Positions 7,452-15,819 of a stretch of DNA of 64,000 nt are shown piece after piece. Within the stretch, counting starts at the first letter, position 1. Every line of letters begins with the position of its first letter. A model generated the notes under the pieces. It had not been told where the DNA came from and made no database searches. It worked only from the letters and a program-made list of their open reading frames with translations. Source of the DNA: Armatimonadetes bacterium DC (GTDB lineage Bacteria > Armatimonadota > Fimbriimonadia > Fimbriimonadales > GBS-DC); contig LDYB01000020.1 of NCBI GenBank assembly GCA_001442985.1, positions 124,001-188,000 of the forward strand, given 5' to 3'. Made by a program: the position numbers and the translations under genes.

Positions 7452-9671
7452 TCACTCCACCCCCACCGCCTCCGCAGGCACATCCGTTTCCGCTTCCAGC
7501 TCCTCTTCCACCTGATAGCGGCACTCGGGGTTGCTACAGAAGATAATCCGCTTGTTTTGCCGTTTCTGCACGCGCTCCACAAGGGGGCTATTGCATTCGG
7601 GACAAAGCGCGCCCGTCGGCTTATCCCACAACAGCAGGTTGCACTCTTTCTGGCTGCAGGTGTAGTAGAGGCGTGCTTTCTTACCTTTAGACTTCCGCTC
7701 CACGACCTCGCCGACCTTGCAGAGGGGGCAGCGGATTCCCGTCGCGCCAATCGGGAGCGTGGTTTTGCAGTCGGGGTAGCGCGAGCATGCGAGAAACGCA
7801 CCGTAGCGCCCTTCGCGACGCACCATCGGCGCGCCGCAGTTGGGGCAGGCGCGCGCCACCTGCACCACCGGCACGCGAATCACATCGTCCCCGTTCAGCG
7901 CGGTGTTTAGTTTCTGCTGGAACGGCTCGTAAAACTCGCGCACCACGCCCACCCAGTCCGCTTTGCCCTCCTCAATAGTATCCAGCTGCTCTTCCATATG
8001 GGCGGTGAAGGGCACATCGAACAGGTCGGGGAAATATTTCACGAGGTAGTCGTTGACCGCCTCGCCGAGCGGGGTAGGCTTGAAGGCGCGGTTTTCCAGT
8101 TCCACATAGCCGCGCTCCTGAATGGTGGAGAGAATCGTGGCGTAGGTGCTGGGGCGTCCGATGCCGTGCTGTTCCAGCGCCTTGACAAGCGTCGCTTCGG
8201 TGTAGCGGGGCGGCGGCTGCGTGAAATGTTGCGAGGGTTTGAGCGCGATCAGGCGCAGCTCCTCGTTTTCCTGCAGTTCAGGCAGGGGCGGGAGTTCCTC
8301 TTCCTCTTTCTCGGCGGTATCCTTGCCCTCCGAGTAGAGCGCGAGGAAGCCGTCGAACAGAATCACGGTGCCCGACGCGCGGAAGCGATAGTCTTTCGCC
8401 CGAATGGTGACGCTGGTGACCTCCAGCTGGGCGTCTGCCATTTGACTGGCTAAGAAGCGTTTCCAGATGAGCTCATACAGTCGGTACTGTTCGGCGGTGA
8501 GGTAGGGTCGCACGCTCTGGGGGGTGCGGTTCACATCGGTGGGGCGGATGGCTTCGTGGGCGTCCTGAGCGCCTGCGCGGGTTTTATACTGGCGCGGTTT
8601 TTCGGGCAGGTAGGCGGGGTCAAAATGCTGCTGCAGGTAGTCGCGTGCCATCTGAAGCGCCTCGTTGGAGAGGCGAACCGAGTCGGTGCGCATATAGGTA
8701 ATCAGCGCGACGGAGCCTTCGTCACCGAGGTCTACGCCCTCATAGAGTTGCTGGGCAATCTGCATCGTGCGTTTGGCGCTGTAGCCGAGTTTACGCGAGG
8801 CTTCCTGCTGGAGCGTGCTGGTGATAAAGGGCGGGGGCGGCGTGCGGCGGCGCTGGCGCTTCTCCACCGACTCCACAACATAAGTCGCGCCCTCAAGGTC
8901 TTGCAATACCGCTTTCGCATCGGCTTCGGTTTTGAGCTCAATTTTGGCGTCGCCTTTCTGGCGCAGCTCGGCGTCGAAGGGGAACTCTTCGTCCAGCGGG
9001 GTGAGCGTGGCGGTGATTTTCCAGTATTCTTCGGGCACGAAGGCGCGGATTTCGCGCTCGCGCTCCACAATCAGCCGCACGGCGACCGACTGCACCCGCC
9101 CCGCGCTGAGCGCCTTGCGCCCCCCACGCATCTTGCGCCACAGCAGCGGGCTGACCTGATAGCCCACCAGGCGGTCTAAAATCCGTCGCGCCTGCTGGGC
9201 GTTCACGCGGTGGAGGTCAATCGGGCGGGGCTGGGTCAGGGCGCGCTGCACCGCGCTGGCGGTAATCTCGTTGAACTCAATTCGCTGAGCGTTTTGCAGG
9301 TTCAGCGCCTGCTGAATGTGCCATGCAATCGCCTCGCCCTCGCGGTCGGGGTCGGTGGCGAGGTAGACTATCGGCGCATTTTGGGTTACTTTTTGCAGGC
9401 GCTGGAGAACTTCTTTGCGTTCGGGCAGGGTTTGATAGGTGGGCTGGAAGTCATGCTCGATGTCCACGCCCAGTTTGGTTTTGGGCAGATCGCGCACATG
9501 CCCCATCGACGCCTCGACGAGGTAGGCGTTGCCGAGGATTTTCTGGAGCGTGCGCGTTTTGGCGGGCGACTCCACAATAATTACGGGTTTGCCCGCCGTG
9601 TTTTTAGGGGCAGGCGACGCCTTGCTGGTGCGCGTCTTGCTCGTCTGGGACGCTTTGCGTGCCTTCGCCAT
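7452..9671 (-). CDS. topA: DNA topoisomerase I (type IA)
   Basis: The 739-residue enzyme relaxes negative supercoils through a transient 5'-phosphotyrosine. The Toprim domain starts at PVIIVESPAKT, with the acidic DPDREGE near residues 107-113. The active-site Tyr is in ITYMRTDSVRLS (about Y326). The C-terminus has three Cys4 zinc modules (CPNCG, CPLCKVG, CPEC with CSNPEC). The start at 9671 (MAKARKA) is chosen over an upstream in-frame codon because the extended frame overlaps the lacI-type gene and because a TATACT hexamer at 9686-9681 ends 9 bases before the ATG. The N-terminus is Lys/Ser/Thr-rich. Confidence 0.96.
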   Translation of the reverse strand: MAKARKASQTSKTRTSKASPAPKNTAGKPVIIVESPAKTRTLQKILGNAYLVEASMGHVRDLPKTKLGVDIEHDFQPTYQTLPERKEVLQRLQKVTQNAPIVYLATDPDREGEAIAWHIQQALNLQNAQRIEFNEITASAVQRALTQPRPIDLHRVNAQQARRILDRLVGYQVSPLLWRKMRGGRKALSAGRVQSVAVRLIVEREREIRAFVPEEYWKITATLTPLDEEFPFDAELRQKGDAKIELKTEADAKAVLQDLEGATYVVESVEKRQRRRTPPPPFITSTLQQEASRKLGYSAKRTMQIAQQLYEGVDLGDEGSVALITYMRTDSVRLSNEALQMARDYLQQHFDPAYLPEKPRQYKTRAGAQDAHEAIRPTDVNRTPQSVRPYLTAEQYRLYELIWKRFLASQMADAQLEVTSVTIRAKDYRFRASGTVILFDGFLALYSEGKDTAEKEEEELPPLPELQENEELRLIALKPSQHFTQPPPRYTEATLVKALEQHGIGRPSTYATILSTIQERGYVELENRAFKPTPLGEAVNDYLVKYFPDLFDVPFTAHMEEQLDTIEEGKADWVGVVREFYEPFQQKLNTALNGDDVIRVPVVQVARACPNCGAPMVRREGRYGAFLACSRYPDCKTTLPIGATGIRCPLCKVGEVVERKSKGKKARLYYTCSQKECNLLLWDKPTGALCPECNSPLVERVQKRQNKRIIFCSNPECRYQVEEELEAETDVPAEAVGVE

Positions 9672-9680
9672 AGCGGAGAG

Positions 9681-9686
9681 AGTATA
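9681..9686 (-). promoter_or_regulatory. -10 box for topA, near-leaderless
   Basis: TATACT on the minus strand, preceded by GG, ends 9 bases before the topA ATG and abuts the upstream regulator stop codon. Transcription would start at or within a few bases of the start codon. Confidence 0.5.
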
Positions 9687-9687
9687 C

Positions 9688-10701
9688 CTAACCCGTCGAT
9701 TCGCGCTCGCGGAGTTGTGCGGGCACAATCAGGCGCCTGGGTTCCACTGGGCGTCCCTCAATCAGCGCAATCAGGCGTTCGGTGGCAACCCGCGCGAGGG
9801 TGGGGATGTCGATCGCAACAGAGGTGAGCGTCGGCTCCACCATCTCGCAGAGAGGGGTGTCGTTGAAGCCGATGAACGCCATCTCGTCGGGGATGCGGAT
9901 GCCGTGCCCCTGAGCGGTGCGCATCGCGCCGACGGCGATCAGGTCGTCCATCGCCACGACGGCAGTGGGCGGCTGGGGCAGCTGGAGCAAATCTTCCATC
10001 GCCCGTTGCCCGCCCAACAGGCTCGATTCGGTGAACACGACATAGTGGGGGTCATAGGCGATGCCGTGCTGTTCCAGCGCGTGGCGGTAGCCCTGCAGGC
10101 GGTCGCGCGTTACGGTCAGCCCGCTTGCGCCGCCGATATAGGCAATCCGTCGGTGCCCCTTACGAATCAGAAACTCGGTTGCCATGAAGCCCGCGCCCAC
10201 ATTATCGTTGTCGACCGAGCAGATGGCGTCGGGCGGATCGTAGCGCCCCAGCAGCACGAAGGGGAACCCCTGCTCGGTCAGGCGCACGATGCGCTGGTCG
10301 CGCGTTTCGGATTCCACCAGGATCAAGCCGTCCACGCGGCGGGTGCGCAAGAGCTCTTCATAAATCGCCCGCTGAGAGCGTGGGGTACGCGCCGCGTCCA
10401 CGCACAGGTGATAGCCGTGTCGTCCTGCTTCTTCGATGATAGACGCCATCAGCGCCGAGAAGAAGGGGTCATACGCCAGCGCGTGTGGGGCGCGGTGGAT
10501 TACCAGTCCCAGCAGGCGCGTGCGCTGGGCACGCAACGACTGGGCGCGCGCGTCGGGCACATAGCCCAGCATCTCCACCACTGCCAGTACCCGACGGCGC
10601 ATCTCCTCGTTCACCTGCGGGTCGTTGTTCAGCACCCGCGAAACAGTTGCCTGCGAAACCCCAGCCAGCCGTGCAATCTCGCTCTGTTTGATGTCTGCCA
10701 T
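9688..10701 (-). CDS. LacI-family transcriptional regulator
   Basis: The 337-residue protein starts with a LacI helix-turn-helix (EIARLAGVSQATVSRVLNND), a hinge (PDARAQSLRAQRT) and a periplasmic-binding-protein-like sensor domain ending in PVEPRRLIVPAQLRERES. Such regulators bind palindromic operators and respond to sugars or purines. No sugar gene is adjacent, so the effector is unknown; topA follows 16 bases downstream. The ATG at 10701 has GGAGAGG six bases upstream. A TATAAT at 10739-10734 is a likely -10. Confidence 0.93.
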   Translation of the reverse strand: MADIKQSEIARLAGVSQATVSRVLNNDPQVNEEMRRRVLAVVEMLGYVPDARAQSLRAQRTRLLGLVIHRAPHALAYDPFFSALMASIIEEAGRHGYHLCVDAARTPRSQRAIYEELLRTRRVDGLILVESETRDQRIVRLTEQGFPFVLLGRYDPPDAICSVDNDNVGAGFMATEFLIRKGHRRIAYIGGASGLTVTRDRLQGYRHALEQHGIAYDPHYVVFTESSLLGGQRAMEDLLQLPQPPTAVVAMDDLIAVGAMRTAQGHGIRIPDEMAFIGFNDTPLCEMVEPTLTSVAIDIPTLARVATERLIALIEGRPVEPRRLIVPAQLRERESTG

Positions 10702-10733
10702 CGCCTCTCCGCAGTGAATACGATTTCTCAGGA

Positions 10734-10739
10734 ATTATA
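10734..10739 (-). promoter_or_regulatory. -10 box for the LacI-type regulator
   Basis: TATAAT on the minus strand lies 32 bases before the ATG. No convincing -35 was seen at the usual spacing. Confidence 0.45.
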
Positions 10740-10766
10740 GCACATTCTGGACGGCAAGTGGGGTAG

Positions 10767-10940
10767 AGGGTGTTGGAAAAGTCGCTTCTGGGCAGGACAG
10801 GGAAACAAGACGGATAAAGCCGTTCCCAGTAAACAAAGCCAGCCTTCGCTGGCTCAGATAGCCGACGCAGGTCGGCTTCGTTTCATAGGAACGGCTTCAG
10901 CCGTCTGGCATGCAACAGGTTTTTTTTTTTCGAACGCCTT
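10767..10940. repeat. MITE-like nested palindrome, copy a
   Basis: The core at 10809-10905 has outer arms GACGGATAAAGCCGTTCC / GGAACGGCTTCAGCCGTC and two internal hairpins, AGCCAGCCTTCGCTGGCT and AGCCGACGCAGGTCGGCT. The ends carry imperfect terminal inverted repeats (AGGGTGTTGGAAAAGTCGC on the left; an A/T run then CGAACGCCTT on the right). It fills most of the 275-base gap between the LacI-type gene and the next gene; no gene is seen there. Confidence 0.8.
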
Positions 10941-10948
10941 CAGTGGGG

Positions 10949-10954
10949 TATACT
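10949..10954 (+). promoter_or_regulatory. -10 box for the MNT-like gene
   Basis: TATACT preceded by GGGG lies 22 bases before the ATG at 10977, with AGGAG between. It starts just outside repeat copy a. Confidence 0.5.
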
Positions 10955-10976
10955 CTGGCGCAGGAGATGGAACATC

Positions 10977-11423
10977 ATGACCGAAGAGCGACATTTTCTG
11001 GATGACCCGCGTCCTGAAGGGCGCGAGCCGATACCCGCCGAGATGGTTCCCCTGCTTCTGAGCGCGTTCGAGGAAGTGGAGGATGTGGCGCTGGTGCTGG
11101 CGTTCACCGTTCGGGCGGAGGGCGTGATGCAGAGCGACGCCACCTTTGGCGTGTGGCTCAATGAAGACCTCAGCCACGAAGACAAGGTGGAAACGCTCCG
11201 CCAGATTGCGAACCGCCTGCACGCGGTGGTGACGCCGAACTACTATCTGGACCTGATGTTGTTGACTCCGCGCGACGAGCTGCTGTGGGAGATGGCGACC
11301 GAGAACGGCGATCCGATTTTCGTGCGTGACGAGGCGTCGCTCCGGGCGCAGCTGGAGCGCGTGGCGCAGCTGGGTCCCATCGGCGAAGACGAGCGCGATA
11401 TCGATGTGTTGCGCGTGCTTTAG
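10977..11423 (+). CDS. Degenerate minimal nucleotidyltransferase-like protein
   Basis: The 148-residue product resembles the MNT/MntA nucleotidyltransferase fold in order of elements. It has a strand VALVLAF, then [13 protein letters not shown] where active members have SDxDLAVLL, then [18 protein letters not shown] and [17 protein letters not shown], like the conserved C-terminal part. The GS motif is missing (FT instead) and only one of the paired acidic residues is kept, so catalysis is unlikely. No HEPN/HepT partner is adjacent; its 3' end overlaps the convergent ilvC by 4 bases. AGGAGATGG precedes the start. The family call is tentative. Confidence 0.5.
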   Translation: MTEERHFLDDPRPEGREPIPAEMVPLLLSAFEEVEDVALVLAFTVRAEGVMQSDATFGVWLNEDLSHEDKVETLRQIANRLHAVVTPNYYLDLMLLTPRDELLWEMATENGDPIFVRDEASLRAQLERVAQLGPIGEDERDIDVLRVL

Positions 11424-12400
11424 CGCACCAGTCGCGCTCGCACCTGGCGCCCCACTGGCTCTATCGGGTGGGCTTCGCTTTGACGGGTGAGGGTCTGATA
11501 CACCGGGCGCCCGACGGCGTTCTCTAAGAGCCACTCGCGGGCGAACTGTCCTGTGCGGATTTCGTGCAGGATAGCGCGCATCGTTTCGCGGACATGCGCA
11601 TCAATCAGGCGCGGTCCGCGTGTGAGCGCGCCGTAGTGCGCCGTGTCGGAAATCACCGACTCCATGCCGCTGATCCCGCTCTCGTAGATAAGGTCGGTGA
11701 TCAGCTTCAGCTCGTGGAGGCACTCGAAGTAAGCGACTTCGGGGGTGTAGCCCGCCTCCACAAGGGTTTCAAACGCGGCGCGAATGAGGGCAGGCACGCC
11801 CCCACACAGCACGACCTGCTCCCCAAACAGGTCTGCCTCGCACTCTTCGGCGAAGGTGGTCTCATAGACGCCCGCGCGTGTGCCGCCCAGCGCCTTTGCA
11901 TAGGCGAGCGCGGTCGCCTTCGCTGTGCCCGTGTAATCCTGATGCACCGCAATCAGGCACGGCGCACCCTGCCCCGCCACAAACAGGCGCCGCAACTGGG
12001 GTCCCACCGCTTTGGGCGAGACCATTATCACATCCACCCATTCGGGGGGCACAATCTGCCCGAAATGGATGTTGAACCCATGCGCGAAGCCGAGCGTGTG
12101 TCCCTCACGCAGGGCGGGCGCAATCTGTTCGGCGAACACCGCGGGCTGTGCCTCATCGTTAATCAGCAGCATCAGCACTTCGGCGTTCTGCACCGCGTCT
12201 GGAATCGACATCACGGGGAAGCCATCGGATGCGGCGCGTTCCCACGAGAAGCCCGGGCGCACGCCGATAATCACCTCCACACCACTATCGCGGAGGTTCA
12301 GCGCCTGGGCGTGCCCCTGCGAGCCGTAGCCCAGAATCGCGACGGTCTTGCCTTTCAACGCTTCCAGAGACGCATCGGCATCGGTATAGACGGTTGCCAT
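11420..12400 (-). CDS. ilvC: Ketol-acid reductoisomerase (class I)
   Basis: The 326-residue enzyme catalyses the isomerisation/reduction step of valine, leucine and isoleucine synthesis. The Rossmann motif [20 protein letters not shown] is followed by the cofactor loop RPGFSWERA. The all-helical C-domain carries [12 protein letters not shown] and the metal-binding Glu region SISGME-type segment ([18 protein letters not shown]). The ATG shares its A with the stop of the YbbR-domain gene (TGATG), so the gene is translationally coupled to the cdaA-cdaR pair. ilvE lies about 2.4 kb away on the same strand. Confidence 0.96.
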   Translation of the reverse strand: MATVYTDADASLEALKGKTVAILGYGSQGHAQALNLRDSGVEVIIGVRPGFSWERAASDGFPVMSIPDAVQNAEVLMLLINDEAQPAVFAEQIAPALREGHTLGFAHGFNIHFGQIVPPEWVDVIMVSPKAVGPQLRRLFVAGQGAPCLIAVHQDYTGTAKATALAYAKALGGTRAGVYETTFAEECEADLFGEQVVLCGGVPALIRAAFETLVEAGYTPEVAYFECLHELKLITDLIYESGISGMESVISDTAHYGALTRGPRLIDAHVRETMRAILHEIRTGQFAREWLLENAVGRPVYQTLTRQSEAHPIEPVGRQVRARLVR

Positions 12401-13374
12401 CAGGGTTCTGCCTCCTTGTTGGCGGGTGTACCCGATTCACTCTGCGTGGCTTCACGCTGGATTCGCACCTGCACCGTAACTTCCTTCTCGCCGACGACTT
12501 CCACGCCCATGGGCACGCGGAGAGGCACGCGCAGGCGTGTGTCCTGCGTGGCGTTTCGGAGCGAGATGGGCTGGGTCTCTATCACATTAATCTCGGCGAG
12601 CCGTGCGGGGCTACCACGCAGCTGTACCGAGACAGGCTCCACCGAAAACCACACGACACGATAAGGAAACGGCGGCAGGTCGCCCAGGCGAGGGCTGACG
12701 GGCACGGTTTTGGAAGTCGGCTGAGGAATCAGGCGCACACGCAGGCGCACTGTGGAAGGATTCACCTGCACATTCAGAATCGGTGTCCCTTTCTCGTCTA
12801 AAACCACGGGGGTGGTCTCCACTTCCAGGTCGCCCTGTAGCCCGGTGAGGTCAAAATTAATCTGCACGGCGCGCACGCGGCGCACCACCGACGCCACGCC
12901 TGTGATGCGCACGCTGGACGGCTCTGGAATCGCCTCCGCCAGCACCTCCTTGAGCTCTGGCTCGCCCGAAAGCACCACCTTGATGGGAATCTGGCGTGCG
13001 AGGCGCTGCTCGATACGCACGCGCACCCGCTGGCGTTCGGGAATCAGCGTCAGCTGGGTGTCCCACTCTGGAGGATATTGCAGGCGTATGGGGAGCTGGG
13101 TTTCGCCCAGCTGGGCGCCTTGCAGGTCTATGGTGGCGCGGATGCGGTCTGCCGAGGTGGTTTCCACGCGCTCCTTGACACCGCGCACGGTGATTCGCAA
13201 GCGGTTGCCCGTGAGCAGGCTGACCTCGTAGTTGCTGGGCACATTCACCAGCTCAATCGGCACCTCGTACACGCGCTCGATGACCGGGTGTAGCTGGGAC
13301 TGCACATACAGCACCAGCAGGATGGCAGTGACCAGCGAGCCGATTTTCTCCACCAGATTTTCGCGCCAAGCCAT
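12400..13374 (-). CDS. cdaR: YbbR-domain protein, putative CdaA regulator
   Basis: The 324-residue protein has one N-terminal membrane helix ([18 protein letters not shown]) followed by tandem YbbR-type beta domains (for example [16 protein letters not shown] and [16 protein letters not shown]), ending in an Ala/Glu-rich tail. YbbR/CdaR proteins sit outside the membrane and modulate the membrane diadenylate cyclase CdaA, encoded here 2 bases upstream. The order cdaA-cdaR is the conserved one; instead of the usual glmM, ilvC follows. Confidence 0.9.
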   Translation of the reverse strand: MAWRENLVEKIGSLVTAILLVLYVQSQLHPVIERVYEVPIELVNVPSNYEVSLLTGNRLRITVRGVKERVETTSADRIRATIDLQGAQLGETQLPIRLQYPPEWDTQLTLIPERQRVRVRIEQRLARQIPIKVVLSGEPELKEVLAEAIPEPSSVRITGVASVVRRVRAVQINFDLTGLQGDLEVETTPVVLDEKGTPILNVQVNPSTVRLRVRLIPQPTSKTVPVSPRLGDLPPFPYRVVWFSVEPVSVQLRGSPARLAEINVIETQPISLRNATQDTRLRVPLRVPMGVEVVGEKEVTVQVRIQREATQSESGTPANKEAEP

Positions 13375-13376
13375 TG

Positions 13377-14261
13377 TCAGTTCTCCCGTGTGGGGGCGGT
13401 TTCGCGTGCAGAGCGTTCCCGGCGGGGTCGGCGCACGGTGGTAACCGCCGCGCCCACGCGCTCAATCCAGCGGGCACGGGTCTCACCCAGCAGCAGGTCT
13501 GAAAGCAGGCGCTCCAGATGTTCGGCGTCGATGCCGATTGTCCACGCTCCGTCGATGGCGACCGTTACCGTGCCTGTCTCTTCTGAGACGATAATCGCAA
13601 TACAGTCCGAGGTTTCGCTGATGCCGATGCCCGCGCGGTGGCGCGTGTGCATCGTGGGTGGGATGGCAGGGTTCTGGCTGATTTCAGGGAAATAGACCGC
13701 GGCTTCCACAATCTGGTCGCCGCGCAGAATCACGGCGCCATCGTGCAGGGGCGACCCCGGATAGAAGATGGCACGCAACAGGGGCGCGGAGACTTCTGCC
13801 TGCAGGGCTATCCCCAACCCCTCGGCGACGGTATCCTGACGTTCCCACACAATCAGCGCGCCGATGCGCTCCCGCGCCATCTGATAGACAGCCGTGACGA
13901 CCTCTTTGATGGCGCGACGCATGGGTTCTTCTGAGCTGCCGCCCAGACTGGCACGCCAGAACTCCACGCGCCCAATGGTCTCCAGCATGCGACGCAACTC
14001 GGGGAAAAACAGAATCACCAGCGCCACAGGACCCAGCGCCGTGGCGCGATCCAGCAGCCAGTGAACCGTTTCCAGGCGGAGCGCATCGCTGATATAGAGC
14101 GCCAGCGAGAAGACCAGTAGCCCGATTAACACCTGATAGGCGCGGGTTCCTTTCGCAAGGAGCAGGAGTCGGTAAATCAGAAACGCCACCAGCAGCGTAT
14201 CGATGGCGATCCAGAGTCCGCGTGCCCAGAGATGCTCCGCAAATCGTGTCCAGTCGCTCAA
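13377..14261 (-). CDS. cdaA: Diadenylate cyclase CdaA (c-di-AMP synthase)
   Basis: This 294-residue membrane enzyme makes c-di-AMP from two ATP. Three N-terminal hydrophobic segments (to about residue 85) precede the DAC domain, whose signature residues are PLHDGA (DGA at 174-176) and RHR (207-209) in TRHRAGIGISE. The start is TTG at 14261, supported by GAGGTGG upstream and the absence of a nearby ATG. c-di-AMP commonly controls potassium and osmotic balance. A GGGTACAAT box at 14294-14286 is a likely promoter, back-to-back with that of tRNA-Leu. Confidence 0.94.
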   Translation of the reverse strand: MSDWTRFAEHLWARGLWIAIDTLLVAFLIYRLLLLAKGTRAYQVLIGLLVFSLALYISDALRLETVHWLLDRATALGPVALVILFFPELRRMLETIGRVEFWRASLGGSSEEPMRRAIKEVVTAVYQMARERIGALIVWERQDTVAEGLGIALQAEVSAPLLRAIFYPGSPLHDGAVILRGDQIVEAAVYFPEISQNPAIPPTMHTRHRAGIGISETSDCIAIIVSEETGTVTVAIDGAWTIGIDAEHLERLLSDLLLGETRARWIERVGAAVTTVRRPRRERSARETAPTREN

Positions 14262-14285
14262 CCCACCACCTCGGGTCTACCCCCG

Positions 14286-14314
14286 ATATTGTACCCGCTT
14301 TGCACGGGTATAAT
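14286..14314. promoter_or_regulatory. Back-to-back promoters for cdaA (minus) and tRNA-Leu (plus)
   Basis: The sequence is symmetric: ATTGTACCC on the left (GGGTACAAT on the minus strand) and GGGTATAAT on the right. TACCCG and CGGGTA pair around a 7-base centre. The right -10 (14309-14314) ends 10 bases before the tRNA. Confidence 0.55.
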
Positions 14315-14324
14315 TAGTTTCCCA

Positions 14325-14405
14325 GCCCGGGTGGCGGAACGGTAGACGCGGGGGACTTAAAATCCTCTGGGGCAACCCGTGTGGGTTCGAGTCCCACCCC
14401 GGGCA
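14325..14405 (+). tRNA. tRNA-Leu (anticodon UAA)
   Basis: The acceptor arms GCCCGGG and CCCGGGC pair perfectly. The anticodon stem GGGGA/TCCTC (one G-U) holds the loop CTTAAAA, so the anticodon is TAA. A long variable arm (GGGGCAACCCG) marks it as class II, and the T arm has GTTCGAG. CCA is not encoded. Confidence 0.95.
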
Positions 14406-14497
14406 CAACCCCTTGCGTTTCCCCTGCCTCACTGCCCCTGTATGTTGCGATTCTGCAGGCGCAAGTCAGGAGGCAGAAAATGACGAAGACCTGAGGA

Positions 14498-14758
14498 CTA
14501 CTCGCTTCCCCTCAAAAACACATAGCAGAAACAGCAGCCGTAGAGTCCCGTCTGGCGAATCTGGTCGGGTGTGGCGCCACAAGAGGGGCACGCGGTGTAG
14601 GCGCGTGCGGGCGGCTTTATTTCGCGAATCCATTTCTGCAAGGGAGCGCCGCCCCGGCGACGCTCCCACACCCCGAAACAGGCTTCACACAACCCCAGCA
14701 CCCCAATCCCCGTCCGAACGCTTGCCCAGACGGGGCTGGTGCAGTAGGCGCATCCCAT
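14498..14758 (-). CDS. McsA-like zinc-ribbon mini-protein
   Basis: The 86-residue protein carries two Cys pairs in each half: CAYC and CEAC near the N-terminus, then CPSCG and CCFC (TGLYGCCFCYVFL). The second half resembles the CPxCGxT...GxxGCxxCY pattern of McsA, the activator of the McsB protein-arginine kinase, but the UVR-type C-terminus is missing. It starts 3 bases after the ilvE stop, suggesting co-transcription. Metal binding is likely; a function with a kinase is not shown, since no mcsB or clpC is nearby. Confidence 0.65.
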   Translation of the reverse strand: MGCAYCTSPVWASVRTGIGVLGLCEACFGVWERRRGGAPLQKWIREIKPPARAYTACPSCGATPDQIRQTGLYGCCFCYVFLRGSE

Positions 14759-14761
14759 CGG

Positions 14762-15643
14762 CTATCGCCCCACGAGAACGCCCACCTCACGCGTGCGCTG
14801 GTGGAACTCCCGAATGATTCGGCGCGTGAGCGCACCGGGCGTGCCGTCGCCTATCGGACGGTGATCGAGCATAATCATCGGGATAATCTCCGCCGCGGTG
14901 CCCGTCAAAAACGCCTCATCGGCGGTATAGACATCATGCAGGGTCAGCCATGTCTCTTCAACAGGAATGCCCAGATCGTGGGCAATCTCAATCACCGTAT
15001 CGCGCGTAATTCCTTTCAAAATACCACACGAGGGATGAGGAGTCCGGAGCACACCATCGTGCACCACAAAAATGTTATCCCCCGTGGCTTCCGCAACATA
15101 GCCCTGTGCATTTAACATGATGCCTTCGCCTGCCCCCTGACGGTTCGCCTCGATCTTGGCTTGAATGTTGCTCACATACCGCCCGATGGACTTGATGCGG
15201 GGATCCAGCGAGTCGGGCGTCATCACGCGCGTGGACACCGTCACGGCACGCAGTCCCGACTCGTACAGCTCAGGCGGATAGAGCGAAAGGCGCGTAACGG
15301 CGATCATCACATTCGGCGTCTGATTGATGTTCTCAGGGTTCAGCCCAATCCCCGTGCCGCGCGAGACCGAGACACGGATGTAGCCGTTCTCTGCTTTGGA
15401 CGCCTCTACCGTCTGGATGATGCGCGCCTTCAGCTCCTCGTAGGGGATCATGCCCTGAATGTCCAGATGGCGGCATCCCCCGTAGAGGCGCTTCAGATGC
15501 TCATCCAGCTTGAAGATACGACGATTGTAAATGCGAATCCCCTCAAAAAGCCCATCACCGTAAAGGTAAGCATGGTCAAACACGGGGATGCGAGCTTCTT
15601 CCAGGGGCATAAGCGTGCCGTTCCAGTTGACCATCATCTGCAT
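14762..15643 (-). CDS. ilvE: Branched-chain amino acid aminotransferase (fold-type IV)
   Basis: The 293-residue PLP enzyme has the class IV landmarks: VFDHAYLYGDGLFEGIRIY near the start, SIGRYVSNIQAK carrying the PLP Lys (IKSIGRY / NIQAK region), and EATGDNIFVVHDGVL. It interconverts branched-chain amino and 2-oxo acids; D-amino-acid or aminodeoxychorismate-lyase relatives are possible but less likely. The start at 15643 (MQMMVNW) follows GAGGAGG and is preferred to the 29-residue longer frame. A GGTATAAT box lies at 15676-15669 on the minus strand. Confidence 0.9.
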   Translation of the reverse strand: MQMMVNWNGTLMPLEEARIPVFDHAYLYGDGLFEGIRIYNRRIFKLDEHLKRLYGGCRHLDIQGMIPYEELKARIIQTVEASKAENGYIRVSVSRGTGIGLNPENINQTPNVMIAVTRLSLYPPELYESGLRAVTVSTRVMTPDSLDPRIKSIGRYVSNIQAKIEANRQGAGEGIMLNAQGYVAEATGDNIFVVHDGVLRTPHPSCGILKGITRDTVIEIAHDLGIPVEETWLTLHDVYTADEAFLTGTAAEIIPMIMLDHRPIGDGTPGALTRRIIREFHQRTREVGVLVGR

Positions 15644-15668
15644 CGTCGCATAGTCCTCCTCAAAGAGG

Positions 15669-15674
15669 ATTATA
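15669..15674 (-). promoter_or_regulatory. -10 box for ilvE
   Basis: TATAAT on the minus strand, preceded by GG, 25 bases before the ATG with GAGGAGG between. Confidence 0.5.
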
Positions 15675-15819
15675 CCGTATACGCCCCCAGAATCGGATGC
15701 GAGGTTTTGGGAACTTGCGCGCTGGCTCACTCGTATATAGAGGTAGCAAGCAACTATCTTCTTGGGGGCGGCAGGTTTTGCTCTCCTTTGCCTGTCGTCC
15801 TCCTTTTTCTTTTAAGGCG

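Noticed and set aside
10977-11423. Type VII toxin-antitoxin pair
   Set aside because: The nucleotidyltransferase active site is lost and no HEPN-domain gene is next to it.
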